From the NCBI GenBank assembly GCA_001515955.1, contig LOES01000140.1, forward strand, positions 1-15,600: DNA of 15,600 bases, read 5' to 3'. Shown here piece after piece: positions 7,597-14,695 of this stretch (position 1 is the stretch's first letter; each line of letters starts with the position of its first letter). The stretch comes from Clostridia bacterium BRH_c25 (GTDB lineage: Bacteria > Bacillota_A > Clostridia > Lutisporales > Lutisporaceae). Under the pieces are notes generated by a model. It did no database searches, was not told where the DNA came from, and saw only the letters and a list, made by a program, of their open reading frames with translations. The position numbers were made by a program, and so were the translations under genes.

Positions 7597-8598
7597 TTAT
7601 CTCCTTATCCGGTAATAAATCTTGCCTATATTGAAAAGCAGCTCTGAAAGCACTTCATTTCTTATTACATAATTGCATACCGCCGGTTTATAAGGCTTTG
7701 CTCTGTTAATAGTATCCAGAAATTCCAGAAGCCTGTTTTCTTCCATTATGCCGTCAAGGCTGAAAAGAGAAATACTGTCTATACCTATTCCCTTCAATAT
7801 TCCCATATCCTTTTCAAATATTCTGATATCGTCATAGTAAGGCTCATTTCCCAGTTTTCCAACGTTTGTAACACCTACCGAAATGGCCAGCTTATCCTTG
7901 AGCACCTCTTTCAGATGTGACACCTGATGGTATATCAGATAATCCACATCTACCTTCTTGATCTTCTTCATTTCATTTCTAATCATAGTTGCATAGTACA
8001 TGAGGTTATATTTATCCCAATCCACATCAAACACCGGAATTTCAAGAGCATTCTGCATAAGCTCAGAGTTGAACCGTATGTCATAATAACAATGTCTTAT
8101 ACAGGCAGCATAGCTTTCAAGACCCTTTGAACGCAAGTAATGGGCGGTCTCAGCAAAAGTTTTCCTTGCTTCATTAAAACGCTGCTTATTCAGATTTGCA
8201 GTGAGCATTTTTGTGTATGTTATTAAAGGACTGATAACGTTTCTGGGTTCACACAGTCTTTTAATATCCTCCAATGGCGATTCCAGGTCAATGCACAATC
8301 CTTTTATTTTCAGAGCCTTATACTCCAGCTTTTCTACCAATTTTCTGACATACGTATCAAAATGTCCTGCATTCCTTTCATTTATCCAATACCCCATTTC
8401 ATCAGAAAGAGTTGCCCAGATAGAAACCGGCACATCATTTTCATTGTATGTCTTTATCATATTGTAGAAGTCTTCGTTGTCATGTCCATATTCCAGCTTG
8501 TAATTCAAGGTCACATTATACCGCTTAAGGGCTTCAATGATATGCTTACTGCAGACTTCCTCCGGAGGAGTGAATTCGCACCATATTCTAGTATCCAT
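7597..8598 (-). CDS. Uncharacterised protein with TIM-barrel-like sequence pattern
   Basis: A 333-residue protein I do not recognise. It has no signal peptide or membrane helix, so it is probably cytoplasmic. The order of hydrophobic strands and amphipathic helices resembles a beta/alpha barrel: VPVSIWATLSDEMGYWINER (57-76), KIKGLCIDLESP (97-108) with acidic D104 and E106 at a strand end, SYAACIRHCYYDI (162-174), IPVFDVDWDKYN (187-198), AISVGVTNVG (238-247), and IGIDSISLFSLDGI (271-284). Acidic residues at strand ends and many aromatic residues would suit a sugar-binding barrel of glycoside-hydrolase type, but that is inference from pattern only. The start is ATG with GGAGG 7 bases upstream. 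It precedes the HD-GYP gene on the same strand and has a promoter-like site and a large hairpin upstream. Confidence 0.8.
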   Translation of the reverse strand: MDTRIWCEFTPPEEVCSKHIIEALKRYNVTLNYKLEYGHDNEDFYNMIKTYNENDVPVSIWATLSDEMGYWINERNAGHFDTYVRKLVEKLEYKALKIKGLCIDLESPLEDIKRLCEPRNVISPLITYTKMLTANLNKQRFNEARKTFAETAHYLRSKGLESYAACIRHCYYDIRFNSELMQNALEIPVFDVDWDKYNLMYYATMIRNEMKKIKKVDVDYLIYHQVSHLKEVLKDKLAISVGVTNVGKLGNEPYYDDIRIFEKDMGILKGIGIDSISLFSLDGIMEENRLLEFLDTINRAKPYKPAVCNYVIRNEVLSELLFNIGKIYYRIRR

Positions 8599-8630
8599 TT
8601 TTAACCTCCAAATAGGTGATTTTTAAATTG

Positions 8631-8695
8631 GATATTCTTTTCTGTGGGCTGCTCGTGGGAATCCACGTGCAGTGTAACAGAACTTATAGAATATC
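8631..8695 (-). other. Long imperfect hairpin at the 5' leader of the 7597-8598 gene
   Basis: Nested pairing: GATATTCT (8631-8638) with 8688-8695; TTCTGT (8640-8645) with 8677-8682; CTGC (8649-8652) with 8669-8672; CGTGG (8654-8658) with 8663-8667 around a GAAT loop. Small internal loops lie between the helices. It sits 33 bases upstream of the start codon and is not followed by a T run. The inner part (8640-8682) would be the very 5' end of the mRNA if the promoter at 8688-8715 is used. Confidence 0.6.
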
Positions 8696-8715
8696 TTATT
8701 TAAAAACACCGTCAA
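8688..8715 (-). promoter_or_regulatory. Candidate sigma-A promoter for the 7597-8598 gene
   Basis: On the minus strand TTGACG (8715-8710, five of six consensus bases) is followed after 16 bases by TATTCT (8693-8688, four of six). Transcription would then begin near 8681, right at the base of the inner hairpin. The -10 box overlaps the outer arm of the hairpin, so the arm could also be an operator. Confidence 0.4.
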
Positions 8716-8892
8716 TTGACTACTTAATTAGCCGTTCTCATTTATGTTTTCCCCAAATCGTGCTCAAAATCCCTTTACAATTTCTGCAATGGTGGTTTTT
8801 TTGCTTTTATTATATAATAATAACAGATACGAGATTCGAGAGCTAAAGTATGGCTTCGAAGATCTTTAGTTAATAAGTATGAAGGTGATATT

Positions 8893-9546
8893 ATGTCTAT
8901 CCGCTATAGAATGTTAAAAGATTATGCCGACACCTGTTTCATAGAAAAAAAATCAAGGTTTATATCCTATGCTCAGCCTGTTTATTCAGAAGAAGAGGCT
9001 ATGCAGTTTTTAAGCAGCATCAGAAAAAAACATTATGACGCAGGACACAATTGTTATGCTTATATACTGGGAGAATCCATGAATACTCAACGTTCCAGTG
9101 ACGATGGAGAGCCCTCGGGAACTGCAGGAGTCCCCATACTGGAAGTACTGAAGAAAGAGGGACTAACTAACTCAATTGTAATTGTAGCCAGATACTTCGG
9201 AGGTATCCTCCTTGGTGCCGGGGGACTCATCAGGGCATATACGGAGAGTGCGGTCAGAGGCATCAAAGCCGCCGGTATTGTGTGGGTACAACCTTTTGCA
9301 GTACATCAGCTTCAGATGGATTATTCTTTTTTAAGCAAGCTGCAATACGAGCTATCCAAAAAGGATTATATAATTGAGAATATAGAATATCTGGAAAATG
9401 TGACTATGAAGGTTCTGACAGCAGCAGAGCATAGAGACGCATTTATCGAAGATATAGCCCAATGGACAAATGGAAGCATTGCAGCAGAATTTCTTGGAGA
9501 ACAAATGCTCACGGTTGACGAGACAAGTGGAGCAATAATGAAATAA
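8893..9546 (+). CDS. yigZ: YigZ/IMPACT family protein
   Basis: A 217-residue protein of the YigZ (YvyE) family, full length. The N-terminal domain, shared with eukaryotic IMPACT, carries the family hallmarks KKSRFISY (19-26), HNCYAY (52-57), DDGEPSGTAG (70-79) and ARYFGGILLGAGGLIRAY (99-116). A C-terminal ferredoxin-like domain (about 135-210) follows, with an EF-G domain-like pattern. Family members are thought to bind nucleic acid or ribosomes; the exact bacterial role is not established. The start is ATG with GAAGGTGA 4-5 bases upstream. The gene is single, flanked upstream by a 294-base divergent spacer that contains a TATAAT at 8813-8818 without a good -35 box, and downstream by a strong terminator. 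Confidence 0.93.
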   Translation: MSIRYRMLKDYADTCFIEKKSRFISYAQPVYSEEEAMQFLSSIRKKHYDAGHNCYAYILGESMNTQRSSDDGEPSGTAGVPILEVLKKEGLTNSIVIVARYFGGILLGAGGLIRAYTESAVRGIKAAGIVWVQPFAVHQLQMDYSFLSKLQYELSKKDYIIENIEYLENVTMKVLTAAEHRDAFIEDIAQWTNGSIAAEFLGEQMLTVDETSGAIMK

Positions 9547-9587
9547 CTAAGCGTTTCTCGCTTAGTTATTTCATTATTATTTTTTTC
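9541..9587 (+). terminator. Rho-independent terminator of yigZ
   Basis: The arms AAATAACTAAGCG (9541-9553) and 9559-9571 pair perfectly over 13 bp around TTTCT. CATTATTATTTTTTT follows on the plus strand. The stem includes the yigZ stop codon at 9544-9546. It lies between convergent genes, but its T tract favours plus-strand use. Confidence 0.92.
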
Positions 9588-9597
9588 AATCAAAATT

Positions 9598-10077
9598 TTA
9601 ATAATAGTAGTCAAAATCATATCCGCCATAGGGATAACCATAATAATCCCTTCTCCTGCGTCTGCGTCTTCTTCTGAAAAGCTCGTTTAACAGGAGTATA
9701 CGCAGAAGATCCCTTGAAAATCTTCTTCCCGGATACTGTCTGGTTTCTTCTTCCTCAGCCATTTCAGGCATTTCCTTGACCATTTTCTTGTATGCATTGT
9801 CAACCATCATGCTGATCATTTCCCTGTCCGGACGGTTCTCGTGCATCATTTCATCCTTTTCTTCCATCCTGTCGATTTCTACTTTTACATAAACCATTAT
9901 TTTTTTGCAGCTCTCAGGATACATTTTCACAAACTGCCTGTCGTCCTCTTCATCTGCATAGTAATTATCCATTTCAAGCTCTTCCACCATAGGCATTTCA
10001 TTTTCCATACCCATGGGCTCCCCTTGATGCATCATCGGCATACCGCACATCATAGGACATTTGAACTTTTTGCCCAT
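9598..10077 (-). CDS. Met-, Arg- and Tyr-rich small protein, probably spore-coat-like
   Basis: A 159-residue protein of strongly biased composition. The first 35 residues are rich in methionine, with two cysteines (CPMMCGMPMMHQG, 7-19). An acidic stretch follows (ADEEDDRQF, 41-49), then a helical core with MYPESCKKIM (52-61) and MISMMVDNAYKKM (87-99). A run of nine arginines is at 135-143, and the tail is tyrosine-rich (DYYGYPYGGYDFDYYY, 144-159). Helical cores with an Arg run and Tyr/Gly tail are, to my knowledge, common in small clostridial proteins of spore or coat type; tyrosine-rich tails can be cross-linked. The function is inferred from composition only. The start is the ATG at 10077, with GGGAGG 8 bases upstream; the frame stays open to 10164 without a ribosome binding site. 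It is last in a four-gene minus-strand run. Confidence 0.78.
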   Translation of the reverse strand: MGKKFKCPMMCGMPMMHQGEPMGMENEMPMVEELEMDNYYADEEDDRQFVKMYPESCKKIMVYVKVEIDRMEEKDEMMHENRPDREMISMMVDNAYKKMVKEMPEMAEEEETRQYPGRRFSRDLLRILLLNELFRRRRRRRRRDYYGYPYGGYDFDYYY

Positions 10078-10175
10078 TTGATAACCTCCCAATCTATTCA
10101 TCGTAATATCAGTAATATGAAATGAATGACGGAAAGTGCACGTCTCATGATAATATATACTCATATATAGTTGCT

Positions 10176-11417
10176 CTAACTTATCGCACCTTTAATCTTT
10201 TCAGCAATACCTTTCATCTTGTAAAGCGGTACTGAGCAAATAGCAAATCTTATACCCCTGGAAATCGGTACCGCAAATATATTTTCCTTCTTCAGGAGCT
10301 TGCAGCTTTCCTCCGGCTGTATAGCAGGTATTGTAATAAAAAAACCCGACTTATAAGGGCATATATCAAGGTGGCTGCCTCTCGCTTCCTCAATGAATAT
10401 TTCAGCCCTTTTCTCCAGCAGCTGTCTAAACTCCTCCCGCTCTTCATCTACCCTTAGGAGTAATTCTTTGTTATTCATAATCTCAGAAAGCAATTTCATG
10501 CCGCATCTTGTTCCGTTGGACCAGGTTCCTCTGTTGGAGGTCTCAAAAACATCTGAAAACTCCTGCACTACATCCTTGTTTGAGCTTACACAGACTGCAG
10601 CCCCTGTACGAAGTCCATACATGGTAAGGCTCTTTGACGTGCTGAAGGCTACTATCACAAGCAGATTGGAAGGCAGTCCTGAAAAATGGCTCATGAAGCT
10701 TCTGGTGTCTGAAGCCCTGCCTGCATAATCTATATATGCTATGTCACAGAGCAGTGTAATCCGCTTGCTGCCGTCTGAAGCTGCTCCTTTGACCGTCTCA
10801 ATAACCTGCCCCCATTCATCATCACTCAATGTATAGCCTGTCGGATTCTGAGCAGGTGAGTTCAGCAGAATAACAAGACTATCCTGTCTCTCAAGCAGCT
10901 CACTTACTTTCACTTCAAAGGAGTGTAAATTGAAGCTTTTTTCATCATCGAAGAGGGAAAAAGCACTAAGCTTTCTCAAGTTCTCTTCTGCAAGAGTCTT
11001 ATAGGGTCCCCAGAACCAATCAGAGGTTAGTATTGTATCCCCTATGTCTGAGTAGTTCCATATGGTATGCCTGATAGCTCCGGACCCTCCAGGGGTTGCC
11101 GATGCTTTTATATATCCTTCAGGCCTGTTCTCCCTAAAGGTACTTTGGATTGCTGACTCCAGATAATCCGGTGTCCCTGGTATTGGAGCATAGGCAGCAA
11201 ATTCAGTATCCGGAAGGTTTCTTAATGTCTTAATTACAGTTGGTAAAACTGCCAGCTTTTCATCCTCATCCAGTATGGCGCCTACTGTAGCATTTACAAC
11301 CTTCTCTTTGCCGAACTGCAGTACGGCGCTGCCTGCTTCTCTGCTTACTGCAAATATCTTATCCTCTGTCCTTAGTGTATTGACATGTTTAGCAACCATA
11401 GAAACAATATCATTCAT
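10176..11417 (-). CDS. Class I/II pyridoxal-phosphate aminotransferase
   Basis: A 413-residue fold-type I aminotransferase, probably of the aspartate/aromatic type. Visible features: an N-terminal arm with VNATVGAILDEDEKL (41-55), AAYAPIPGTPDYLESAI (74-90), the cofactor-phosphate region ATPGGSGAI (107-115), aromatic stacking residues in SDWFWGPYK (132-140), NPTG (191-194), the aspartate that binds the pyridine nitrogen in LLCDIAYIDY (D225), the Schiff-base lysine K262 in STSKSLTMYGLR, and the substrate-carboxylate arginine in SRGIRFAIC (R390). All key residues are intact. The start is ATG after GGGGG with about 6-7 bases spacing. The substrate cannot be read from sequence; aromatic or acidic amino acids are most likely. 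It lies 70 bases after the 11488 gene and 98 bases before the coat-like gene. Confidence 0.92.
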   Translation of the reverse strand: MNDIVSMVAKHVNTLRTEDKIFAVSREAGSAVLQFGKEKVVNATVGAILDEDEKLAVLPTVIKTLRNLPDTEFAAYAPIPGTPDYLESAIQSTFRENRPEGYIKASATPGGSGAIRHTIWNYSDIGDTILTSDWFWGPYKTLAEENLRKLSAFSLFDDEKSFNLHSFEVKVSELLERQDSLVILLNSPAQNPTGYTLSDDEWGQVIETVKGAASDGSKRITLLCDIAYIDYAGRASDTRSFMSHFSGLPSNLLVIVAFSTSKSLTMYGLRTGAAVCVSSNKDVVQEFSDVFETSNRGTWSNGTRCGMKLLSEIMNNKELLLRVDEEREEFRQLLEKRAEIFIEEARGSHLDICPYKSGFFITIPAIQPEESCKLLKKENIFAVPISRGIRFAICSVPLYKMKGIAEKIKGAIS

Positions 11418-11487
11418 CTCAATCCCCCGTTTCCATATTTTATCACATTTCCAGGATTCCTACCCTATACAGAATATGAAAAAGAAT

Positions 11488-11967
11488 CTACTCCATTTCT
11501 ATGAGCAACCCCCCATCCTTATCATATAGGCCTTCCTCATCCACCTGCACATAGCCGTCAGTTGCATCGCAAAGGAAGTCCAGCATGCATTCGAGGAAAT
11601 CCCATCCTCCCTCAGTAATATCCTCGTCCACCTCAAAAGCATATATCTGCTCGGCATTCTTCACTATTTCCAAAGCTTTTTTCTGACCTTTGGCATATGG
11701 CAGCTTTCTTATTTCATCCAGGAACTCTTCCTGCTCTTCCTTGAATACGCTTTCCTCATGCTCCTTTGTATCCCTTTCAAGCTCAATAGGCTTGGAGCTT
11801 TCATCGTATTGAATGACCATATTTCTCCAATCAGTCTCTTTAAACTCAGGCTCATCCGAGCCTGGAGAAGTAGCAAATTCATAGCCTGAATCTTTAAGCT
11901 CCTCACATATCGCATATAAGGAAGGAAAGTCCTCCACCTGAGAGAATACTCTAACATAAAAACTCAT
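11488..11967 (-). CDS. Acidic conserved hypothetical protein
   Basis: A 159-residue, very acidic soluble protein that I do not recognise. It begins SFYVRVFSQVEDFPSL (2-17), a strand-helix opening, followed by YEFATSPGSDEPEFKETDW (29-47) and an Asp/Glu-rich helix (VFKEEQEEFLDEI, 74-86). The C-terminal half has AEQIYAFEVDEDITEGGWDFLE and a hydrophobic stretch, CMLDFLCDATDGYVQVDEEGLYD, ending in a short strand. There is no signal peptide or metal-site motif. The start is ATG with AAAGGAG 7 bases upstream. It lies 71 bases downstream of the DUF116 gene and 70 bases upstream of the aminotransferase, on the same strand, so it is probably part of that run. The second, overlapping frame at 11709-11957 is a shadow. 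Confidence 0.8.
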   Translation of the reverse strand: MSFYVRVFSQVEDFPSLYAICEELKDSGYEFATSPGSDEPEFKETDWRNMVIQYDESSKPIELERDTKEHEESVFKEEQEEFLDEIRKLPYAKGQKKALEIVKNAEQIYAFEVDEDITEGGWDFLECMLDFLCDATDGYVQVDEEGLYDKDGGLLIEME

Positions 11968-12020
11968 TTCAGCTCTCCTTTATAATATTTATATATAAAT
12001 TTTACATAACATACAATAAA

Positions 12021-12041
12021 TTGGCAATAGGCAATAGGTCA
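12021..12041. repeat. Heptamer tandem repeat at the 3' end of the DUF116 gene
   Basis: Three near-copies of a 7-base unit: TTGGCAA, TAGGCAA, TAGGTCA. The last copy overlaps the DUF116 stop codon (12039-12041). It has the same 7-base period as the unrelated cluster at 4623-4703. Confidence 0.5.
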
Positions 12042-12845
12042 GGTATGCTTTCTAAGTCTGTACATACGGCCGATAGCCGCATCTTGTAACCCGGTCTCTT
12101 TGCCGATCAACTCATTAAGTGTTTTTTTCAACTGCACCATATCTACTGTAGTATTGCTGCAATATCCGTCAGGCCTCTGATTAATGATACCTATAACGGG
12201 CACACTGCCTACATCCCCTATCCCACTTACAAGCTCCCTTTCACATGCAATGGCAAGAATGAAGTCCGGCCTGAATTCCTTTACTGTATTTCTGGCCGCC
12301 GTTCCCCCTTTTGCCACAACTGCTTTGATACCATACTGCCCCATTATGGCCGCTGCTTCTCCAATCCTGCAGCAGCCGCATCTGCGGCAATTTGCTATAT
12401 CCTCGGTAATCCTGCAGCTGCAGTCCTTGCTCTGCATACAGTGAGGAAGCAGCACAAGCATTTTAGCTGTTGGCTTCTTTTTAAGTCCGTACTTCACCAC
12501 CAGGTTATTGATGTTTATATATATCCTTCCAAGCCAATCCTTATCCCCTTTAAAAAGCCCGGCAAAATACATGAAAGCCGGAAGCACCAGTCTCATTCCC
12601 AGCCTTAAGGCATATATGCCCAAGCCCCTTGCACTGCCTGATCTGTTTGCTTTAACCAGCTCTGCGGATACCAACCATAAAAGCAGAAAAATCGCCGAGG
12701 CTGCAACAATAACATATACTATTATCCTGCGGTATACAGCAAGATAAATTGATATAAGACCAAGAGAGGATATTAGTATAACCGTCAATAAAATAACGGC
12801 AATTATTGATGATAACTGTACAAATTTCTTTATTTCTTTTTCCAA
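12039..12845 (-). CDS. DUF116 membrane protein
   Basis: A 268-residue protein of the DUF116 family. Two membrane helices lie at about 15-36 and 41-62, followed by a basic, amphipathic stretch (about 63-98) that may lie along the membrane. The cytoplasmic domain has the cysteine pattern LPHCMQSKDCSCRI (133-146) and NCRRCGCCRIGE (152-163), plus C201 (AIACERE) and C229 (DGYC). The dense cysteines suggest an iron-sulfur or zinc site; the family function is unknown. The start is placed at the TTG at 12845 because GGAGGA lies 7 bases upstream; the frame's earlier TTG at 12866 has no such site. It is first in the minus-strand run that continues to 9598. Family assignment is fairly sure; the role is not. 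Confidence 0.88.
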   Translation of the reverse strand: MEKEIKKFVQLSSIIAVILLTVILISSLGLISIYLAVYRRIIVYVIVAASAIFLLLWLVSAELVKANRSGSARGLGIYALRLGMRLVLPAFMYFAGLFKGDKDWLGRIYININNLVVKYGLKKKPTAKMLVLLPHCMQSKDCSCRITEDIANCRRCGCCRIGEAAAIMGQYGIKAVVAKGGTAARNTVKEFRPDFILAIACERELVSGIGDVGSVPVIGIINQRPDGYCSNTTVDMVQLKKTLNELIGKETGLQDAAIGRMYRLRKHT

Positions 12846-12966
12846 GCTACTTCCTCCATAATACAATATAAGGAGTTTAATACGTTTTAAATATTATGCG
12901 GGTTATTCTGGTTAAGTATTCAACTCTCCATATAGCTGCACAACTTACAACTTCATCCTCCTGCTT

Positions 12967-12996
12967 TGAATATTTACTCTCAGTGGGGTTATACTA
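12967..12996 (+). promoter_or_regulatory. Candidate sigma-G (forespore) promoter
   Basis: TGAATA (12967-12972) is followed after 17 bases by TATACTA (12990-12996). The known sigma-G consensus in Bacillus is TGAATA, 17-18 bases, CATACTA, so only one base differs. Shifted one base it also reads as a sigma-A site (TTGAAT, 18 bases, TATACT), so sigma-A use cannot be excluded. The predicted start is about 25 bases upstream of the ATG at 13029. Confidence 0.5.
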
Positions 12997-13028
12997 CTCA
13001 TTTGAATGAAAGTAAAGGAGGCTTCTAT

Positions 13029-13484
13029 ATGGCAATTGCTTTTTTTTATGGTTCAATTGCGGCAATATGGATAGTACTCTTCATATGTGCTGTAAAAAGG
13101 CCTCTGACTTTTAAGCATATATTGATTGCTATCACTGCTATAGGTTATTCACTACTTTATGAAACATCACTGGGTGAATATGCCCGGTTATATTACTACA
13201 TAACTCCGGAAAGCTCCCTTTTCTATATAATACTGTCTGCAGTCCTCATATACCCAATGATTGATGTTATATATGCAATGTTCCTGCCGGAAAAAGCTTC
13301 TGCCGCAGTCATGTACACCGCTGCATGGATTGTATTTATGCTGGCCTTTGAGCTGGCAAGCCTTTATACAAAAACAGTGGTACTTACGGGCTGGAGGGTT
13401 CTGCCCTGGTCCGTAATCACTTATATTGTAACTTTTGCCTGGATAAACCTGCTATTCAGATATCTGAAAAAAAGAGGCCTTTGA
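13029..13484 (+). CDS. Small five-helix membrane protein, resembles CBO0543 family
   Basis: A 151-residue integral membrane protein with five predicted helices (about 1-20, 28-45, 58-78, 86-106 and 122-143) and short loops. Sequence features are GYSLLYETSLGEYARLYYY (about 38-56) and, near the end, AAWIVFMLAFELASLYTKTVVLT followed by GWRVLPWSVITYIV and KKRG. The W-E-W spacing across the last two helices resembles the uncharacterised clostridial CBO0543 family, common in spore formers; I hold that link loosely. The start is the ATG at 13029 because AAAGGAGG lies 7 bases upstream; the frame is open back to 12966 without a binding site. The upstream sigma-G-like sequence suggests expression in the developing spore. 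It converges with the flavoprotein gene, leaving only 19 bases between stops. Confidence 0.78.
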   Translation: MAIAFFYGSIAAIWIVLFICAVKRPLTFKHILIAITAIGYSLLYETSLGEYARLYYYITPESSLFYIILSAVLIYPMIDVIYAMFLPEKASAAVMYTAAWIVFMLAFELASLYTKTVVLTGWRVLPWSVITYIVTFAWINLLFRYLKKRGL

Positions 13485-13503
13485 TTCTACATCACAAGCC
13501 TTA

Positions 13504-14577
13504 TTATCTATGGGCCTTTTTCAATATCAGTTTACTGGCTATTGCACCATACTTGGACACGCTTATATTAGTGGAATACAGCAGCTGCTTAATGCCTGGA
13601 AGTCCCAGGCTTGCTATCAGCATATCGTATTGGTTATTGGTCATTGTATTGAAAAGCATTCTTAATCTCCGCATCTCGTCATTTCTCTGCATAATGCTTC
13701 TGATCTGTTTTTCATAGCTCCAGCCCAATGCAATGGTTCTGGCAGCAGAGACACCCATTATCGATGCATTCAGATGCCCGAAGCCCAGGAACGGTTCTAT
13801 CCCTCCCCCTGCATTGCCTATGAATATAGTATTGCCTAGCTGGTACGGATATGCAAACCCGCTTTTGTGCACCAGGGTGAATTCCTCCACTATGGGGTTT
13901 TTAATGCTTTCTCCATATAAGAACAGCTCCCAGTACCTGTCTATTTCCTTCTCATTGACATCGGTTGCTATTGCCACTAAAGATGCCCTATGCCGGTCAA
14001 AAGGTGTCATATATACATATCCGTTCTTGCAGTAATCCTTGTTTATCCACACAATAAGCTTGTTAGGATCGAAATCGCCAAGTATGATTGCTCCTCTTAC
14101 ATAGGTTTTGAGCCAGTCCTGCCAGATTCCTGCCTCCTCTGTATAGCTTGAATTTCCGTTTGCAACCACTACATAGTCATATTTTTGTGAAAGGGTAACA
14201 TAATCTCCCACCTCACTCAGATGGAGCTTTATATTTTTAAGCTTGCCGTATACCTGACACTTCAAGGAATCCGCCTCCTTGGAATACTTGAAAAGATATC
14301 CAAAAAAGCCGCGTATTGTAGTAGTTATATTTGGAGCATGATGTTCCAGTACCTTAATTGGTGCCAGAGGTTGTATGCCAATATAATGCTTTTTACTCAT
14401 GAACTTAATAAAGTCAGGTATCGGTCTGTGTGAAATATCCAGCACTGCTGTGACATGATTTATCGCTTCCCCTATATAGCTGTTCTTTTCAAAAATTACA
14501 GGCTTTATACCAAGCCTCTCCAGCTCATGGGCACAATACAGCCCTGCCATTCCTGCTCCTATAATAGCTACCTTCAT
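13504..14577 (-). CDS. FAD-dependent oxidoreductase (flavoprotein 1)
   Basis: A 357-residue protein with an N-terminal Rossmann nucleotide-binding motif: KVAIIGAGMAGLYCAHELE (2-20) with G7, G9 and G12, and acidic E30 at the end of the second strand (VIFEK). The C-terminal FAD-binding motif is FIGNAGGGIEPFLGFGHLNAS, as in p-hydroxybenzoate-hydroxylase or geranylgeranyl-reductase-like flavoproteins. No membrane helix or extra iron-sulfur motif is seen, and the substrate is unknown. The start is the ATG at 14577, with GGGGGAGA upstream. That A is also the last base of the stop codon of the 31-residue gene before it (TGATG), so the two are probably translationally coupled. A close paralogue starts divergently at 15282. 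With the small coat-like genes upstream, a spore-linked redox role is my inference. Confidence 0.88.
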   Translation of the reverse strand: MKVAIIGAGMAGLYCAHELERLGIKPVIFEKNSYIGEAINHVTAVLDISHRPIPDFIKFMSKKHYIGIQPLAPIKVLEHHAPNITTTIRGFFGYLFKYSKEADSLKCQVYGKLKNIKLHLSEVGDYVTLSQKYDYVVVANGNSSYTEEAGIWQDWLKTYVRGAIILGDFDPNKLIVWINKDYCKNGYVYMTPFDRHRASLVAIATDVNEKEIDRYWELFLYGESIKNPIVEEFTLVHKSGFAYPYQLGNTIFIGNAGGGIEPFLGFGHLNASIMGVSAARTIALGWSYEKQIRSIMQRNDEMRRLRMLFNTMTNNQYDMLIASLGLPGIKQLLYSTNISVSKYGAIASKLILKKAHR

Positions 14578-14672
14578 CAACTATCTCCCCCATATTTTTT
14601 CAGCACTGTAAACCATGTATAAACCAGAACCCCTATTACCGCAGTCAATAGAGAAAAATAGTAAATATTCAT
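14577..14672 (-). CDS. 31-residue single-helix membrane peptide
   Basis: A small gene that is easy to miss. ATG at 14672 is preceded by AAGGAGA with 7-base spacing. The product opens MNIYYFSLLTAVIGVLVY and ends FTVLKKYGGDS, giving one hydrophobic helix (about 4-24) followed by a basic KK pair, so the C-terminus should face the cytoplasm. The stop codon TGA (14579-14577) shares its last base with the start ATG of the flavoprotein. It lies 23 bases after the 14696 gene. Strong ribosome binding site, membrane-helix composition and overlap with the next gene support a real gene. A possible role is to anchor or regulate the flavoprotein. The alternative, a leader peptide serving only coupling, is not excluded. 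Confidence 0.72.
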   Translation of the reverse strand: MNIYYFSLLTAVIGVLVYTWFTVLKKYGGDS

Positions 14673-14695
14673 ACTATATCTCCTTATAATTACCC

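Noticed and set aside
8824..8875. CTAAAG...CTTTAG hairpin with inner CTTCGAAG upstream of yigZ
   Set aside because: Only a 6-bp outer stem with mismatched interior and no T tract. It does not match a riboswitch or terminator I know.
13471..13521. Possible convergent terminator between the 13029 gene and flavoprotein 1
   Set aside because: The arms AAAGAGGCC and GGCCTTTTT pair over 9 bp with one wobble, but the loop is 33 bases and the T run is inside the stem. Too weak to list.
13733..14035. 100-residue plus-strand open frame
   Set aside because: Antisense to flavoprotein 1 and without a ribosome binding site.
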